Below, in pieces: positions 18,384 through 27,762 of a DNA stretch of 63,151 bases (positions within the stretch are counted from its first letter, which is position 1; each line of letters opens with the position of its first letter). The translations under genes were made by a program, and so were the position numbers. A model generated the notes under the pieces. It ran no database searches. It saw nothing but the letters and a program-made list of their open reading frames with translations, and had not been told where the DNA came from. Source of the stretch: Fibrobacterota bacterium (lineage in GTDB: Bacteria; Fibrobacterota; Fibrobacteria; UBA11236); assembly GCA_028287465.1 (NCBI GenBank), contig JAQBPO010000081.1, forward strand, positions 1 to 63,151, written 5' to 3'.

Positions 18384-19566
18384 CGTGCCGATGCTCATCA
18401 CCCTCTGCCTGATCATTCTGATCGGGTTGATGACGGTATATTCGGCCACCTGGGACGAGCCGGGGAAGCATTGGCTGAAACAGACCGCCTACGTGGTCAT
18501 GGGATTCATCGGCATGGGCGCGATCTACCTGATCCCGCCCAAAATCTTCTATGCCATGGCGTATCCGGCCTGGGTCATTTCCCTTTTCCCGCTTCTGTAC
18601 ATCATCGTGCTGAAGGCCAATTCGGTGGAACGCTGGATCGCTCTGCCGGGGGGGTTCAATCTCCAGCCATCGGAATTGACCAAGGTGGCCTTGCTGTTGG
18701 CCATGGCCAGGCTATTGTCCTTCCAGCCCATCACCTTGTCGCGCCCGAAGACCGTGATAGCCCCAGCCCTGCTCTTCATCTTCCCCTTCATCCTGGTCCT
18801 CAACCAGCCGAACCTGAGCACGGCTCTTTCCTTCGTGGCCATGACGACGGTGATGGCGTACTGGTCCGGCCTGACCATCAAGGAGATCTTCCTTCTAGCC
18901 TCCCCGGTGATATCCGTGGCCTTGACCTTCCACCAGGTGGCTTGGGCCTTGATGTTCATCGTTCTCATCGCCATCATCGTGGTAAGCCGGATCAACCTCA
19001 AGATCGCGGCATTGCTGCTTCTGGCGAACATCGTGGCCGGTTACGGCGCCATCTTCGTCTGGAACAAGGTCCTGTACGAGCATCAGCGGGGACGCATCAT
19101 GACTTTCGTGGATCCGCAGCGGGATCCGCTGGGGGCAGGCTACCAGGTGCTCCAATCCAAGGTGGCCATCGGGTCGGGAGGCATGATGGGGAAGGGGTTC
19201 CTGAACGGGACCCAGACCAACCTCAGCTTCCTTCCGGAAGAGCATACGGATTTCATCTTTTCGGTATTCGCCGAACAGTTCGGGTTCCTGGGCTGCGTCG
19301 CGGTGCTGGGACTCTACCTGTTCTTCCTGCATCGGATCCTGAGGATCGGGGCGGATATCCGCAACCGCTTCGTGAGCCTGGTGGCGGTCGGAGTGGCCGC
19401 CATCCTGGGCTTCCATATCATCGTCAACGTTTCCATGACCATCGGCCTGATGCCCGTTACGGGACTGCCGTTGCCGTTCATGTCCTACGGCGGATCCTTC
19501 CTCATTTCATGCATGATCATGGTGGGCCTTCTTATCAACCTGCGGGCCCATGGCCACAACCTCTGA
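18295..19566 (+). CDS. rodA: SEDS peptidoglycan glycosyltransferase RodA
   Basis: SEDS family, with about ten membrane segments and the conserved marks NLQPSELTKVALLLAMARLL, LNQPNLSTAL, GYQVLQSKVAIGSGGMMGKGFLNGTQ, LPEEHTDFIFSVFAEQFGFLG and LPLPFMSYGGS. Start choice: ATG 18295 overlaps mrdA by 89 bases, while GTG 18385 or ATG 18391 would follow its stop. I keep 18295 because the family normally has a short tail with an aromatic-Asp pair (SFD) just before TM1, which the later starts remove; the first 20 residues are atypical, so the true start is uncertain. It polymerises glycan strands for PBP2. Confidence 0.93.
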   Translation: MEVPLRHLLQGRFSASTSSGKWPERSKSFDVPMLITLCLIILIGLMTVYSATWDEPGKHWLKQTAYVVMGFIGMGAIYLIPPKIFYAMAYPAWVISLFPLLYIIVLKANSVERWIALPGGFNLQPSELTKVALLLAMARLLSFQPITLSRPKTVIAPALLFIFPFILVLNQPNLSTALSFVAMTTVMAYWSGLTIKEIFLLASPVISVALTFHQVAWALMFIVLIAIIVVSRINLKIAALLLLANIVAGYGAIFVWNKVLYEHQRGRIMTFVDPQRDPLGAGYQVLQSKVAIGSGGMMGKGFLNGTQTNLSFLPEEHTDFIFSVFAEQFGFLGCVAVLGLYLFFLHRILRIGADIRNRFVSLVAVGVAAILGFHIIVNVSMTIGLMPVTGLPLPFMSYGGSFLISCMIMVGLLINLRAHGHNL

Positions 19567-20410
19567 CCCAAGCGCCTTGGATTCCGTCGGGACCCGCAGG
19601 CCCGGGGCGCCCGTTTCCGGGAAGGAATGCGGCCCATGGACGCGTTTCAGGAAACGCGTTGAGCCCGTCTTGAACGTTCTCTCGGGCCTCTTCATGCCCG
19701 CCTTGTGCGCGCATTGCCGCGCGGACCGCTGGGCGGGAACGCCGCTTTGCCTGGGTTGCCTGCGGAAAGCCGGACCCTTGCGCCCTCCCGTTTGCGGAAC
19801 CTGCGGCCTTCCCGATTGCGGCCAGGAGCACGGCGGGACGGATGCGGCGGGCTTGCCGATGCGGTTCCTGTTCCGGATGGGACCGCAGCTCTCGACCCTG
19901 ATCCATGGTTTCAAATACCGGCACATGCGACGGAACATCCGCTTCCTTTGCTCCTACTTGCGTTATCGAAGGGACCTGGCCGAATGGGCCGGGGAGTTCG
20001 ATGCCCTGGTCCCCATTCCCATCCATGCGGTTCGCAGGCGGGAGCGCGGTTACAACCAGGCTGAGGAAATCGCCCGAGCGGCTTCCCCTTATCTTGGCCT
20101 TCCCGTATTCGCCCATGCCTTGGGACGTACCCGGGCGACCGTATCCCAGACGAAATTGAACCGCGAGGATCGCCGGAGCAACCTGGAAAAGGCCTTCGCC
20201 TGCCGGGACCCGGAGGGAATCCGGGGCAAGCGCCTGCTCTTGGTGGATGATGTCTACACCACTGGAGCGACCGTTGGCCGCTGCGCTGAACTGCTCATGG
20301 AGGCCGGAGCGGCCTCGGTAGGCGTTCTGGCCCTGGCCCGCGTGGAGACGATGCGCGACGCGGACGATTTCGCCCTTGAGATGGAAGCGGTTTCCAGCTT
20401 CGCCGGCTGA
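19550..20410 (+). CDS. ComF family phosphoribosyltransferase-like protein
   Basis: 286 residues. The N-terminal third carries a zinc-ribbon-like set of cysteines (C53/C56, C67/C70, C82/C85, C90). The C-terminal part has the ComF signature RRRERGYNQAEEIA (about 164-177) and the PRPP-binding loop LLLVDDVYTTGAT (about 225-237). ComF/GntX proteins are linked to DNA uptake in competent bacteria, but the biochemical activity of most members is not established. The first 40 residues are low-complexity and overlap rodA by 17 bases, so translation could begin later (for example Met49). Confidence 0.85.
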   Translation: MATTSDPSALDSVGTRRPGAPVSGKECGPWTRFRKRVEPVLNVLSGLFMPALCAHCRADRWAGTPLCLGCLRKAGPLRPPVCGTCGLPDCGQEHGGTDAAGLPMRFLFRMGPQLSTLIHGFKYRHMRRNIRFLCSYLRYRRDLAEWAGEFDALVPIPIHAVRRRERGYNQAEEIARAASPYLGLPVFAHALGRTRATVSQTKLNREDRRSNLEKAFACRDPEGIRGKRLLLVDDVYTTGATVGRCAELLMEAGAASVGVLALARVETMRDADDFALEMEAVSSFAG

Positions 20411-20414
20411 AAGT

Positions 20415-20499
20415 TGGCGGAGGGTGAGGGACTCGAACCCCCAAGCCTTTTGGGCGGCGGTTTTCAAGACCGCTGACTTACCAGTTAGCCTAACCCTCC
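20415..20499 (-). tRNA. tRNA-Ser(UGA)
   Basis: On the minus strand the acceptor arms GGAGGGT and ACCCTCC pair perfectly, with discriminator G and encoded CCA. The anticodon arm GCGGT-CTTGAAA-ACCGC gives anticodon UGA at 20464-20466 (+ strand TCA). The variable arm is long (CGCCCAAAAGGCTTGG region), as expected for serine, and the T-arm is GGGGGTTCGAGTCCC. It reads codon UCA. Confidence 0.96.
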
Positions 20500-20704
20500 G
20501 TGTCCCATGAAAGTTAACATTTTTCGCGAGTGGCCAAAGCTTTACCGCTGAAACGCACCTCCGGCGGCTTGACCCGATCCTGACCCGGGGGAAACCGCAT
20601 CCCCATCGCCGGCTTTGGATTGTTGCGCCTTCCTTTGCGGATCAAGCGCAATGCCGGAACCAAACTCCCAAAATTATTTAAGGAAACGCTCCTGGCGATT
20701 GGGC

Positions 20705-20710
20705 TATAAT
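20705..20710 (+). promoter_or_regulatory. -10 box of a probable promoter for the Ig-like gene
   Basis: A perfect TATAAT, 49 bases before the ATG at 20759, with no recognisable -35 at the right distance. The stretch 20500-20700 contains no gene. Confidence 0.35.
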
Positions 20711-20758
20711 GGCACTTGTTGACCGGACTGCCGGCCCTGGCCCTTAAAGGAGAGCGTG

Positions 20759-23572
20759 ATGCTTCAATTCACCCGTAAGCGGAATCCAATCGTATTGCCC
20801 TCGGTCATGCTGATGGCGTTGGCCCTCATGTTCTGCGAACCCGGCAAATCATTGGATCCGGCCCCGGCCGTCGTGACTCCCGGAACCGATACGGGCAAGG
20901 TGGCCTTAATCACCGTGGTGACCTCGCCCGGTACGGTGCTGCCCGGCGATACCGCCACCATCGAAATCGCCATTACGGACACCTCCACCGGCCTTGCCCT
21001 CAAGGGCGCCAAGCTGGCGATCACCAGCACGCAATTCACCGTGATGTCGGCTTCCTCGGCGAAGGTATTCAACCTGGACTCGGTACCGGACGACGGCAAG
21101 GTCAGCTTCCGGGTCACCTCCTCCACGCCCGGCAACGGTTCCGTGAATGTCCGGGTCACCTCGGGATCGAAAATCCGCACCAAGTCGATCGCCGTCATCA
21201 TCACGGAAAAGCCGGTCGCCCCCAAGATCCTGGAAACCCTGCCCAAGAACGTGGCCCCCAAGGAGACCACCATGGTCTCGTTCGCCATCGTCGATTCCGC
21301 CCAGTCGAAGCCCCTGGCGAACGCGGCCGTTACGGTGTCCAGCGCCTTGTATACGATATTCGATCCAAAGACCAAGGATACCCTCTCGACGGATACGACC
21401 GGCCCGGACGGCATCGTGAAGTTCCGCGTCTATTCCGCCACCGCAGGGGGCGCGGGAACCTTGCAGGTAAAGGTCAAGACCGCGGCCGGCCTCACGAGGA
21501 CCGTGACCTACACCCTCGCCGTATCCGAGGATACCGCCCAGGAGCGCCCCCGTAAAATGGTCTTTACCGCTTTGCGTTCCAGCCTGCGCGCGGACGGCAC
21601 CGATTCGACGGAACTGCGCGTGCTCATCAAGGACGACAACAATAATCCGCTCCCCGGCGAGAAGCTCCGGTTCACCTCAACGGGCGGCGTGGTCAAGGCC
21701 GAAGCCACCACCGATGCCTGGGGAATCGCGAATACCGTCCTCAAATCCGAACGCGTGAACAAGACCGTGGTCGTGACCGCCACCCTGGAAAAGACCGGGG
21801 CCACGGCCCAGCAGACCGTCTCCTTCGACGGCGTGACCATTTTCATCAGCCCGGCCAAGCGCATCCTCATGAAGGACAGCATCAACCCGATCCTGTTCGA
21901 GCTCAAGGACGGCGGTAACGTCGCGATGTCCGGCGATTCCCTGGAAATCGTTGCGAAGGGCGCCTACAAGGGATTCGACCGCCTGGGTAAGGATTCCATG
22001 GTGGTGGTCACCGACACCAAGGGCCAATTCCGCACCTCCATCACCAGCCAGGATGCCCGGAGCATCATCGTGTTCGCGAGGGCCCTGGGCGCCAAGTCCC
22101 AGGATACCGTCACCTATACCAACAATGTCCTGACGCTTTCCAAGTCCAAGTCGAGCATCGACGGCAACGGCAAGGACCTGGTCACCATCACCGCGACCTT
22201 GAAGGACGGATCCAACAATGCGATCGCGAACGCCGAGCTCCGGTGGACCACCACCTTCGGGGATTTCACGACCACGCCGTTCACGGCGACGAACGGCGCC
22301 GGGCAGACCAATATCGTATTGCGCAGCCCCAACGGTTCCGGCATGGCGATCATCAACGTGGAGGCCTACACCAAGGATGGATCGGGCAATCGCACCCTCC
22401 TGGCCAGCGGCGTTGAAAACGTACCGGTCAAGGCCTTGAGGGTGGCCCGCCTGGTCCTTAAGGTGACTCCGGACAATATCCCGGTGAAGACCGGCGAAAC
22501 CCGCCTCATCGCCGTGGCCTATGACAGCTCGAACAATTACATGGCAGGCGTGCTGGTGGGCTTCAAGATGGTCAAGGGGGCGGGCGGAGGCGATGAAATC
22601 ATCAGCCCTCCCGTGGACTACACCAAGGCTGGCCAGGCGGAAGCGACCTTCAAGGCCGGCGGGGTCATCAGCCTCTACCGGGGCGTGAAACTGGCCGCCG
22701 TGGCCCTGGACATATCCGGGACCGACACCATGATCATCGCGTCCTCGGATACCATCGGCCTGACCGTATCGGGACCGCCCCACCGCATCAGCGTCGGCGT
22801 GAACATCCTCAAGGGCGAGAATCCCAATGACGGCACCTTCTCCCTGCCCGTGGCCGCCGTGGTCACCGACGTGAACGGGAACCTGGTGGCGGACGGCACC
22901 CCGGTCAACTTCAGCACCACGCCCATCGCCGCGCACTATTGGGGAGAAAGCTGGTCTCCCATCAATGACTGGCCGTATTACGCCTTGGGGGACACCGTCT
23001 GGTACACCCTGCCTTGGAGCGATTACAACGATAACGGCAAGCTGGATCCCGGCGAGGAGGTCAGTGCCTACGATGCCACCCGGAACCGTCCTTACCGAGG
23101 CGAAGATCGCGATGGAAACGGCGTGATCAACTTCCCGCCGGAATCCTTCATCGACATCAACCATAACGGCGTCTGGGATTCCACCAATGCCGAGCCCAAT
23201 ATCCAGGCCCCGCCGACGGATACCTCGGGAGTCAAGCTCTTCGTGGATTTCAACAAGAACGGGATCCGGGATACGGTCGAGCCCTTTTTCGATTATAACA
23301 ACGACGGCAAATGCCAATGCACGGGCCAAAAGGACGCTTCCGGGGCAATCTACGAGCAGACCTTTTTCGGAAGCACATCGAACCACGCTTTCCCGGGCGA
23401 GGTTTCCGTAGGCATACCCAGGCAGATCGCCTCGGAAGGCGGCAAGTCCACCACCAAGATTACCTACGTGCAATCCATGGCCCGTTACGTATCCGTCCGG
23501 GTCACGGCCGAATCGAACGGCATCCAGTCCTTCGTGGACGTCCAGCTGCCCATCGTCAAGGATGACAAATGA
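20759..23572 (+). CDS. Large exported Ig-like (invasin/Big_1-type) protein with Asp-rich C-terminal repeats
   Basis: 937 residues from ATG 20759 (GTG 20756 is adjacent; AAAGGAGA fits the ATG). A signal sequence of about 25 residues ends near a cysteine (ALMFC), which could be a non-standard lipobox. Several Ig-like domains follow. Two are clear members of the bacterial Ig-like/invasin class: about 265-345 (LRADGTDSTELRVLIKDDNNNPLPGEKLRF) and about 460-560 (IDGNGKDLVTITATLKDGSNNAIANAELRW). Around 755-855 the domain is interrupted by EF-hand/dockerin-like Asp-Asn repeats (DYNDNGKLDPGEE, DRDGNGVINF, DINHNGVWD, DFNKNGIRD, DYNNDGK). It is probably a surface adhesin or structural protein. The stop overlaps an in-frame ATG of the next gene, so the two are a pair. 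Confidence 0.75.
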   Translation: MLQFTRKRNPIVLPSVMLMALALMFCEPGKSLDPAPAVVTPGTDTGKVALITVVTSPGTVLPGDTATIEIAITDTSTGLALKGAKLAITSTQFTVMSASSAKVFNLDSVPDDGKVSFRVTSSTPGNGSVNVRVTSGSKIRTKSIAVIITEKPVAPKILETLPKNVAPKETTMVSFAIVDSAQSKPLANAAVTVSSALYTIFDPKTKDTLSTDTTGPDGIVKFRVYSATAGGAGTLQVKVKTAAGLTRTVTYTLAVSEDTAQERPRKMVFTALRSSLRADGTDSTELRVLIKDDNNNPLPGEKLRFTSTGGVVKAEATTDAWGIANTVLKSERVNKTVVVTATLEKTGATAQQTVSFDGVTIFISPAKRILMKDSINPILFELKDGGNVAMSGDSLEIVAKGAYKGFDRLGKDSMVVVTDTKGQFRTSITSQDARSIIVFARALGAKSQDTVTYTNNVLTLSKSKSSIDGNGKDLVTITATLKDGSNNAIANAELRWTTTFGDFTTTPFTATNGAGQTNIVLRSPNGSGMAIINVEAYTKDGSGNRTLLASGVENVPVKALRVARLVLKVTPDNIPVKTGETRLIAVAYDSSNNYMAGVLVGFKMVKGAGGGDEIISPPVDYTKAGQAEATFKAGGVISLYRGVKLAAVALDISGTDTMIIASSDTIGLTVSGPPHRISVGVNILKGENPNDGTFSLPVAAVVTDVNGNLVADGTPVNFSTTPIAAHYWGESWSPINDWPYYALGDTVWYTLPWSDYNDNGKLDPGEEVSAYDATRNRPYRGEDRDGNGVINFPPESFIDINHNGVWDSTNAEPNIQAPPTDTSGVKLFVDFNKNGIRDTVEPFFDYNNDGKCQCTGQKDASGAIYEQTFFGSTSNHAFPGEVSVGIPRQIASEGGKSTTKITYVQSMARYVSVRVTAESNGIQSFVDVQLPIVKDDK

Positions 23573-23580
23573 GGAACGGC

Positions 23581-24387
23581 ATGAAAATCCGCACGGCGAT
23601 GACCGCGCTCCTGTTGCCGGGGTTGGGACTCTGCTTCCCCCCGGGCGCGCCCATGTCCGAGTTCGGGCCATCCCAGGTCTCCCTGGCTGCCTATTTCGAT
23701 CATAGCGGGCAGGAGCTTTACGAAGATGCGTCCCCGTCCGTATTGAATTCGACCGGATTCAGCCTGGATTACGGGCCTTGGGCCTTGCTCCAGTTCGGCC
23801 TCTTCGGGGGCGTCACCGAATTCGACGTGGGGCTGCCGGATACGCGACTCAAGGATACTACGGCCTTCGCGTACAATACGGATTACTCCTTTTCGGCGGG
23901 CGGTTCCCTAAAGGCCGCCACTCCCCGTTTCGCTTCGGGGACCACGCGCGCGGTGGCATTCGGATCCCTGACCTATCTGGACAACAAGGACGTGCCGGGC
24001 AATGCCAAGACCGGCTTGATCTACAATGCCGGGGCTACCATCCAATACATGTTCCGCGACCGGATCAACTTCGTTCTGGGCGGTGAATACTATGCCGTAT
24101 ACGGGGATCAGACCTCGGCCGCGGGCGGCGCGACGGTTCCGTTCGGCATGACGGAGGCCTCGGGCATCATCGATCATGGGCGCGGCATAGTGGGGGTGGA
24201 ATACTACTTCAAAGGGCGTAACCGGCCTTTCCTGAGCGTAGCCTTCCGTCCTACGGGCAATATGGGCTGGCACGATGAATTGGGGCTCCGCAATGCCTCG
24301 ATTTCCGTTTCCCTCGGGGCGATGGCGACCTTGGGCAAGGAAAAGCCCGATGCCGGGGAAGAGGATCCCGGCCTGATCGATCAATAG
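23581..24387 (+). CDS. Predicted outer-membrane barrel protein
   Basis: 268 residues from ATG 23581, chosen because GAGGAA (23571-23576) lies five bases upstream; ATG 23569 overlaps the previous stop. Signal peptide near residues 1-25. The mature protein has alternating strands with terminal aromatics (SLDYGPWALLQFGLFGGV, IQYMFRDRINFVLGGEYYAVYG, IVGVEYYFKGRNRPFLSVAFRP). I do not recognise the family. It is coupled to the upstream Ig-like gene and may be its membrane anchor or export partner. Confidence 0.65.
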   Translation: MKIRTAMTALLLPGLGLCFPPGAPMSEFGPSQVSLAAYFDHSGQELYEDASPSVLNSTGFSLDYGPWALLQFGLFGGVTEFDVGLPDTRLKDTTAFAYNTDYSFSAGGSLKAATPRFASGTTRAVAFGSLTYLDNKDVPGNAKTGLIYNAGATIQYMFRDRINFVLGGEYYAVYGDQTSAAGGATVPFGMTEASGIIDHGRGIVGVEYYFKGRNRPFLSVAFRPTGNMGWHDELGLRNASISVSLGAMATLGKEKPDAGEEDPGLIDQ

Positions 24388-24468
24388 GTCCTTGGGGGCG
24401 GATTCCGGGCCGCAATTCACGAGGCGCCCGAGCCACCCCGCCTTTTCCAGTCGCTGATCAGCCCGTAA

Positions 24469-25572
24469 TCAACCGTTATTGAGCAGCCATTCCTCGACCA
24501 CGTCGAGGAACAATTCGCCGTCCCGCTTCCCGCATTCAATCAGCTCCTTGGCGTATTCGCCGTCGAAGAGCAGATAGCTCAGGAGCTCGGAGGAGATCCA
24601 ACCGCCGAAAAGGTAGCGCAGGGTCTTGGGAAAGCGCTTACGGTACTTGTGCGCGATCAGGCTGAAATCCAGCATGGGCCCTACGCGGCACAGGTCGATG
24701 ACGCGTACGTCGCGATCGGCCTCGTTGACCTTGGTCGCCAGCAGGTTGATCCGGTTCATGAACTGGGAGTCGATGTCCACGGCGTCCAGGAACATGGAAT
24801 CGAGCATTGTGGCGGCGATCCGGCCCAGGGTGGGGGCGACGTTGTTCTTCTGTTGGTAGGAATCCCCGCGCAGGCTGATATTGATGATGCGCTCAGCGCC
24901 CAGGCGGATGGCGGCGTTCAAGGGCGTCATGTTCCGAAGGGAGCCGTCCCCGTAGAAATGCCCGTCCATGACGACGGGAGGGAAGATGAGCGGTACCGCG
25001 CAGGAAGCCATGATATGTTCGGTGGTGAGCGAGGTGCGCACGCCGCGGACGGTGGGCCTTTCCCAGGAGGGGCAGATTTCCCGGGTCTGGAAGAAGGTCA
25101 CGTTCTTCATGTCCGTATAATCGAAACAGCTCAACGCCAAGGCATGATCGGGCAAGGTGCGGAGGCGTTGCTGCACCTGCCCCATATCCGTATTGCGCCT
25201 CAGGTAATCGTGCAAGGGCGCCGTATTCAGCATGGCATTGACGAGGGAGGTATCCGAGCCATGGTTGCGCTGATGGCGCGATGAGCGCAACAGCCGGACG
25301 AGGTTCTTTACCACGGCCTTCAGGTCGGATTCGAAAATCTGGTCCGGCGTCAGGGTGGACCAGAGATGGGTGATGGCGTCCACGCCGCTGGCGTAGTTGG
25401 GCGCGGACTGCATCAGGCGCACGGCATTGATGGCGCCGGCGGAAACGCCCACGATGATCTCGATCTGGCCGTTCTTCCGGAAGATGTCCTTCCATGCGCT
25501 GAGGATGCCGGCCTGGTAGGCGCCGCGGGCTCCGCCTCCGCTGAGGATTAATGCGACCTTTTTCCTGGCCAT
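24469..25572 (-). CDS. Patatin-like phospholipase
   Basis: 367 residues with the complete patatin dyad: oxyanion hole SGGGARGAYQ (11-20), nucleophile elbow GVSAG with Ser44, and the aspartate in GDGS (Asp209). There is no signal peptide, so it acts in the cytosol or at the inner membrane. These enzymes hydrolyse acyl esters of membrane lipids; the substrate here is unknown. The C-terminal 140 residues (IDSQFMNRINLLATKVNE onward) form a helical extension common in bacterial patatins. It lies 19 bases downstream of a PBP-type gene and is probably cotranscribed with it. Confidence 0.9.
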   Translation of the reverse strand: MARKKVALILSGGGARGAYQAGILSAWKDIFRKNGQIEIIVGVSAGAINAVRLMQSAPNYASGVDAITHLWSTLTPDQIFESDLKAVVKNLVRLLRSSRHQRNHGSDTSLVNAMLNTAPLHDYLRRNTDMGQVQQRLRTLPDHALALSCFDYTDMKNVTFFQTREICPSWERPTVRGVRTSLTTEHIMASCAVPLIFPPVVMDGHFYGDGSLRNMTPLNAAIRLGAERIINISLRGDSYQQKNNVAPTLGRIAATMLDSMFLDAVDIDSQFMNRINLLATKVNEADRDVRVIDLCRVGPMLDFSLIAHKYRKRFPKTLRYLFGGWISSELLSYLLFDGEYAKELIECGKRDGELFLDVVEEWLLNNG

Positions 25573-25591
25573 CTGACTTTACCGTCCCGCC

Positions 25592-26992
25592 TCAGGCTGC
25601 CTTGTAGGCAAGTTCCGCTTTGCGGGCCTTCTCCTCGGCCTTCCGCGCCTTCTCGTAGGCGGTGAGCCAATCCCGGATCAACAAGGCCGCCAATTGGCTG
25701 GCATGGATGCTCGCGTATTCGCGGTGCACGAGCATGATGGAGAAGGCCAGGCCGCGGGTCGGGTCGTCCTTCAGCTTGACGTAGCCGATGAACCAATCGA
25801 ACCGGCCGGGCGTCTCTTCCCCGTCCAGGGAACCGGTCTTACCGCCTGCTTCGATCTTCTCCAATTGGTTGGCCTTGAGGATGGAATGGAAGCCCTTGCG
25901 CGCCGTTCCCACGCGGACCGTGGCCTGCATGAACCCTTGCAACTTCGGAAGGTTGTAGAGGGAGACGAAGGAGCAACCGGTATCCCTTCTGATGGGCGTT
26001 TCCGTTCCGGTGGCCAGATTGATGATGCTCCGGGGAAAGGAGCAGACGCGCAGGCGGCCATCGTCCCCGGCTCCGCGCGCGATTTGCAAGGCATGCCAAG
26101 GCGAGATGGTGGTCTTGGCCGTGAACCCGCAGGAGGCTTCGGCCAGGGAAAAGCCGGAGTCGGGGAAATCGATGCGGCTGGTGGCGACGCACGACGGCAA
26201 GGTAGGCTGATTGAATCCCATACGGATGGCGGTGTTGCGCAAGGTGGAGGGCCCCATGGAGAGCCCCAACATACCGAAGGCCGGGTTCACGGATTTGGAG
26301 AAGGCCTCTTCCAAGGTGATCCGGGGCAGGTGGCGCTGACCTTCCGTCATGAGCTGACGTTTGTACAGGGTATGGTATCCGCCCAGCTGGGGGATGCTGT
26401 CCACCAATTCCCTGGCATTCGATTCGAGCGCCGCCGTGGCCGTCAGGATTTTGATCAGGGATGCGGCCGGGAACCCGCCGCCATAAGCCAGTTTGGGCGT
26501 GGCCGACAGCAGGGAGTCTTCACGCTCGCCCAAGGCCAGGATATGGCCGGATTTGAGATCGGCGATCAGGATGACTCCGGTTTCCGGGCGATAGCGCTGC
26601 AGGTATACATTGACCCTGCTGTTGAGGAGGGAATCCGGCGCATAGTCCGCCACCATGGCATTGCCCTGGTAGCTGAAGGTATCCGGCCGGGGATAGTTGC
26701 GCATGGGCGCCTGCCATTCCACGGCCGCCGTCGTTGCGGGGGCGGTGGTGGATTGGCCGGGAGTCCCGGGATTGGCGCTGGACAGAAAGGAAGCTACGGC
26801 GGATTTGCCTTTGCCGGAGGAAGGGGTCGGGGAACCGAAACCGCCGTATTTCTTGAAGCCGATCAAGGCCAGGATGACGCCCAAAACGGCGAGGCCGCGA
26901 AAGATGAATTGGCGAAGGCCGGAGGGCCTCGGCCCGCGCCGGGAGGAAACGCGTCTATAGGGTCCCCCGAAATCATAACGTTGCAGTTTCAG
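25592..26992 (-). CDS. Membrane-anchored penicillin-binding transpeptidase, probable CTG start
   Basis: The penicilloyl-serine transpeptidase domain has all motifs. Numbered from the CTG at 26992, they are SLIK (178-181), SVN (234-236) and KTG (385-387, in GGKTGS). The first ATG/GTG/TTG-type start in frame is a TTG at 26884, inside the TM segment (FIFRGLAVLGVILALIGF). Upstream the frame stays open and encodes a basic tail, LKLQRYDFGGPYRRVSSRR, beginning with a CTG placed seven bases after GGAGGA. The membrane anchor therefore becomes complete only with the CTG start. A Pro/Ser/Thr-rich linker (about 55-95) joins TM and domain. There is no clear PBP dimerisation domain, so it is a small class B-like enzyme or a wall-modifying or sensor protein. 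The domain call is firm, the start less so. Confidence 0.8.
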   Translation of the reverse strand: MKLQRYDFGGPYRRVSSRRGPRPSGLRQFIFRGLAVLGVILALIGFKKYGGFGSPTPSSGKGKSAVASFLSSANPGTPGQSTTAPATTAAVEWQAPMRNYPRPDTFSYQGNAMVADYAPDSLLNSRVNVYLQRYRPETGVILIADLKSGHILALGEREDSLLSATPKLAYGGGFPAASLIKILTATAALESNARELVDSIPQLGGYHTLYKRQLMTEGQRHLPRITLEEAFSKSVNPAFGMLGLSMGPSTLRNTAIRMGFNQPTLPSCVATSRIDFPDSGFSLAEASCGFTAKTTISPWHALQIARGAGDDGRLRVCSFPRSIINLATGTETPIRRDTGCSFVSLYNLPKLQGFMQATVRVGTARKGFHSILKANQLEKIEAGGKTGSLDGEETPGRFDWFIGYVKLKDDPTRGLAFSIMLVHREYASIHASQLAALLIRDWLTAYEKARKAEEKARKAELAYKAA

Positions 26993-27119
26993 GGCACTAT
27001 CCTCCGGTATTCCTGGGTTCGGGCGCGGCTCGGAAAATCCGATCGCGACCCAAACAGTTTATGATTTTTCCTGCCGGAAAAATAGGAATAAATGGCGAGG
27101 GACCCGCCCGAAGAGCCGC

Positions 27120-27674
27120 TTAAGGCGTCGGCAATACCGCGGCGGGTTGGAAAAAGGATCGACGATAGTAACGGAGCTCCTCGACCGACTCGCGGATGTC
27201 CGCCAAGGCGAGGTGGGTTTCCTTTTTCTTGATGGGGGGAAGCTGGGGATACCATCGCAACGCGAGTTCCTTGATCGAGCTTACGTCGATGATCCGGTAA
27301 TGGAAGAAACCATTGAGGGCGGGCATGAGCCGATCCAGGAAGCGCCGATCCTGCCATACCGAATTGCCGCATAGGGGAGAGGATTTGGGCTTGCAGAACC
27401 CGGCCACGAAGGCGAGGGTCTTCTGCTCCGCGGTCGCGAGAGTTTCGGTCGAAGACCGCACCCGGTCCAGGAGCCCGGATTGCCCATGATGGGACTGGTT
27501 CCAATCATCCATCCCCTTGAGGATTTCCTCGGGCTGGAAGATGGCCAGATTGGGGCCTTCGGCGATGATATTGAGTTCCGTATCGGTAACCAAGGTGGCG
27601 ATTTCCAGGATTTGGTCCCGGCCGGAATCCAGGCCCGTCATTTCCATATCCACCCAGATGAGGTTGTTTTCCAC
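27120..27674 (-). CDS. orn: Oligoribonuclease
   Basis: 184 residues, the normal length, with the complete DEDDh exonuclease set: Asp9 and Glu11 ([10 protein letters not shown]), Asp109 ([10 protein letters not shown]), and His154 and Asp159 ([16 protein letters not shown]). It degrades di- and short oligoribonucleotides, the end products of RNA and cyclic-dinucleotide turnover, to mononucleotides. It diverges from fabF. An 8-bp AT-rich inverted repeat (27064-27083) lies just past its stop but lacks a T-tract. Confidence 0.95.
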   Translation of the reverse strand: MENNLIWVDMEMTGLDSGRDQILEIATLVTDTELNIIAEGPNLAIFQPEEILKGMDDWNQSHHGQSGLLDRVRSSTETLATAEQKTLAFVAGFCKPKSSPLCGNSVWQDRRFLDRLMPALNGFFHYRIIDVSSIKELALRWYPQLPPIKKKETHLALADIRESVEELRYYRRSFFQPAAVLPTP

Positions 27675-27762
27675 TTTCCGCCCCTTTTCCTATCTTTTTG
27701 AGCCGCTCACGGTCCTTCGGGACCATCGGGCGGTAAACATAGCAAGGCCTCCAAGGGACAAA

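Noticed and set aside
20717-20731. Sigma-54-like TGGCAC-N5 before the Ig-like gene
   Set aside because: The -12 part is GACC instead of TTGC/TTGT, so the match is only to the -24 half.
21677-23671. 664-codon open frame antisense to the Ig-like gene
   Set aside because: Same kind of shadow; Gly/Asp/His-rich product without domains, and the plus strand encodes a signal peptide and Ig-like domains.
27064-27083. Terminator after orn
   Set aside because: An 8-bp AT-rich inverted repeat is present, but there is no T-tract outside the stem.
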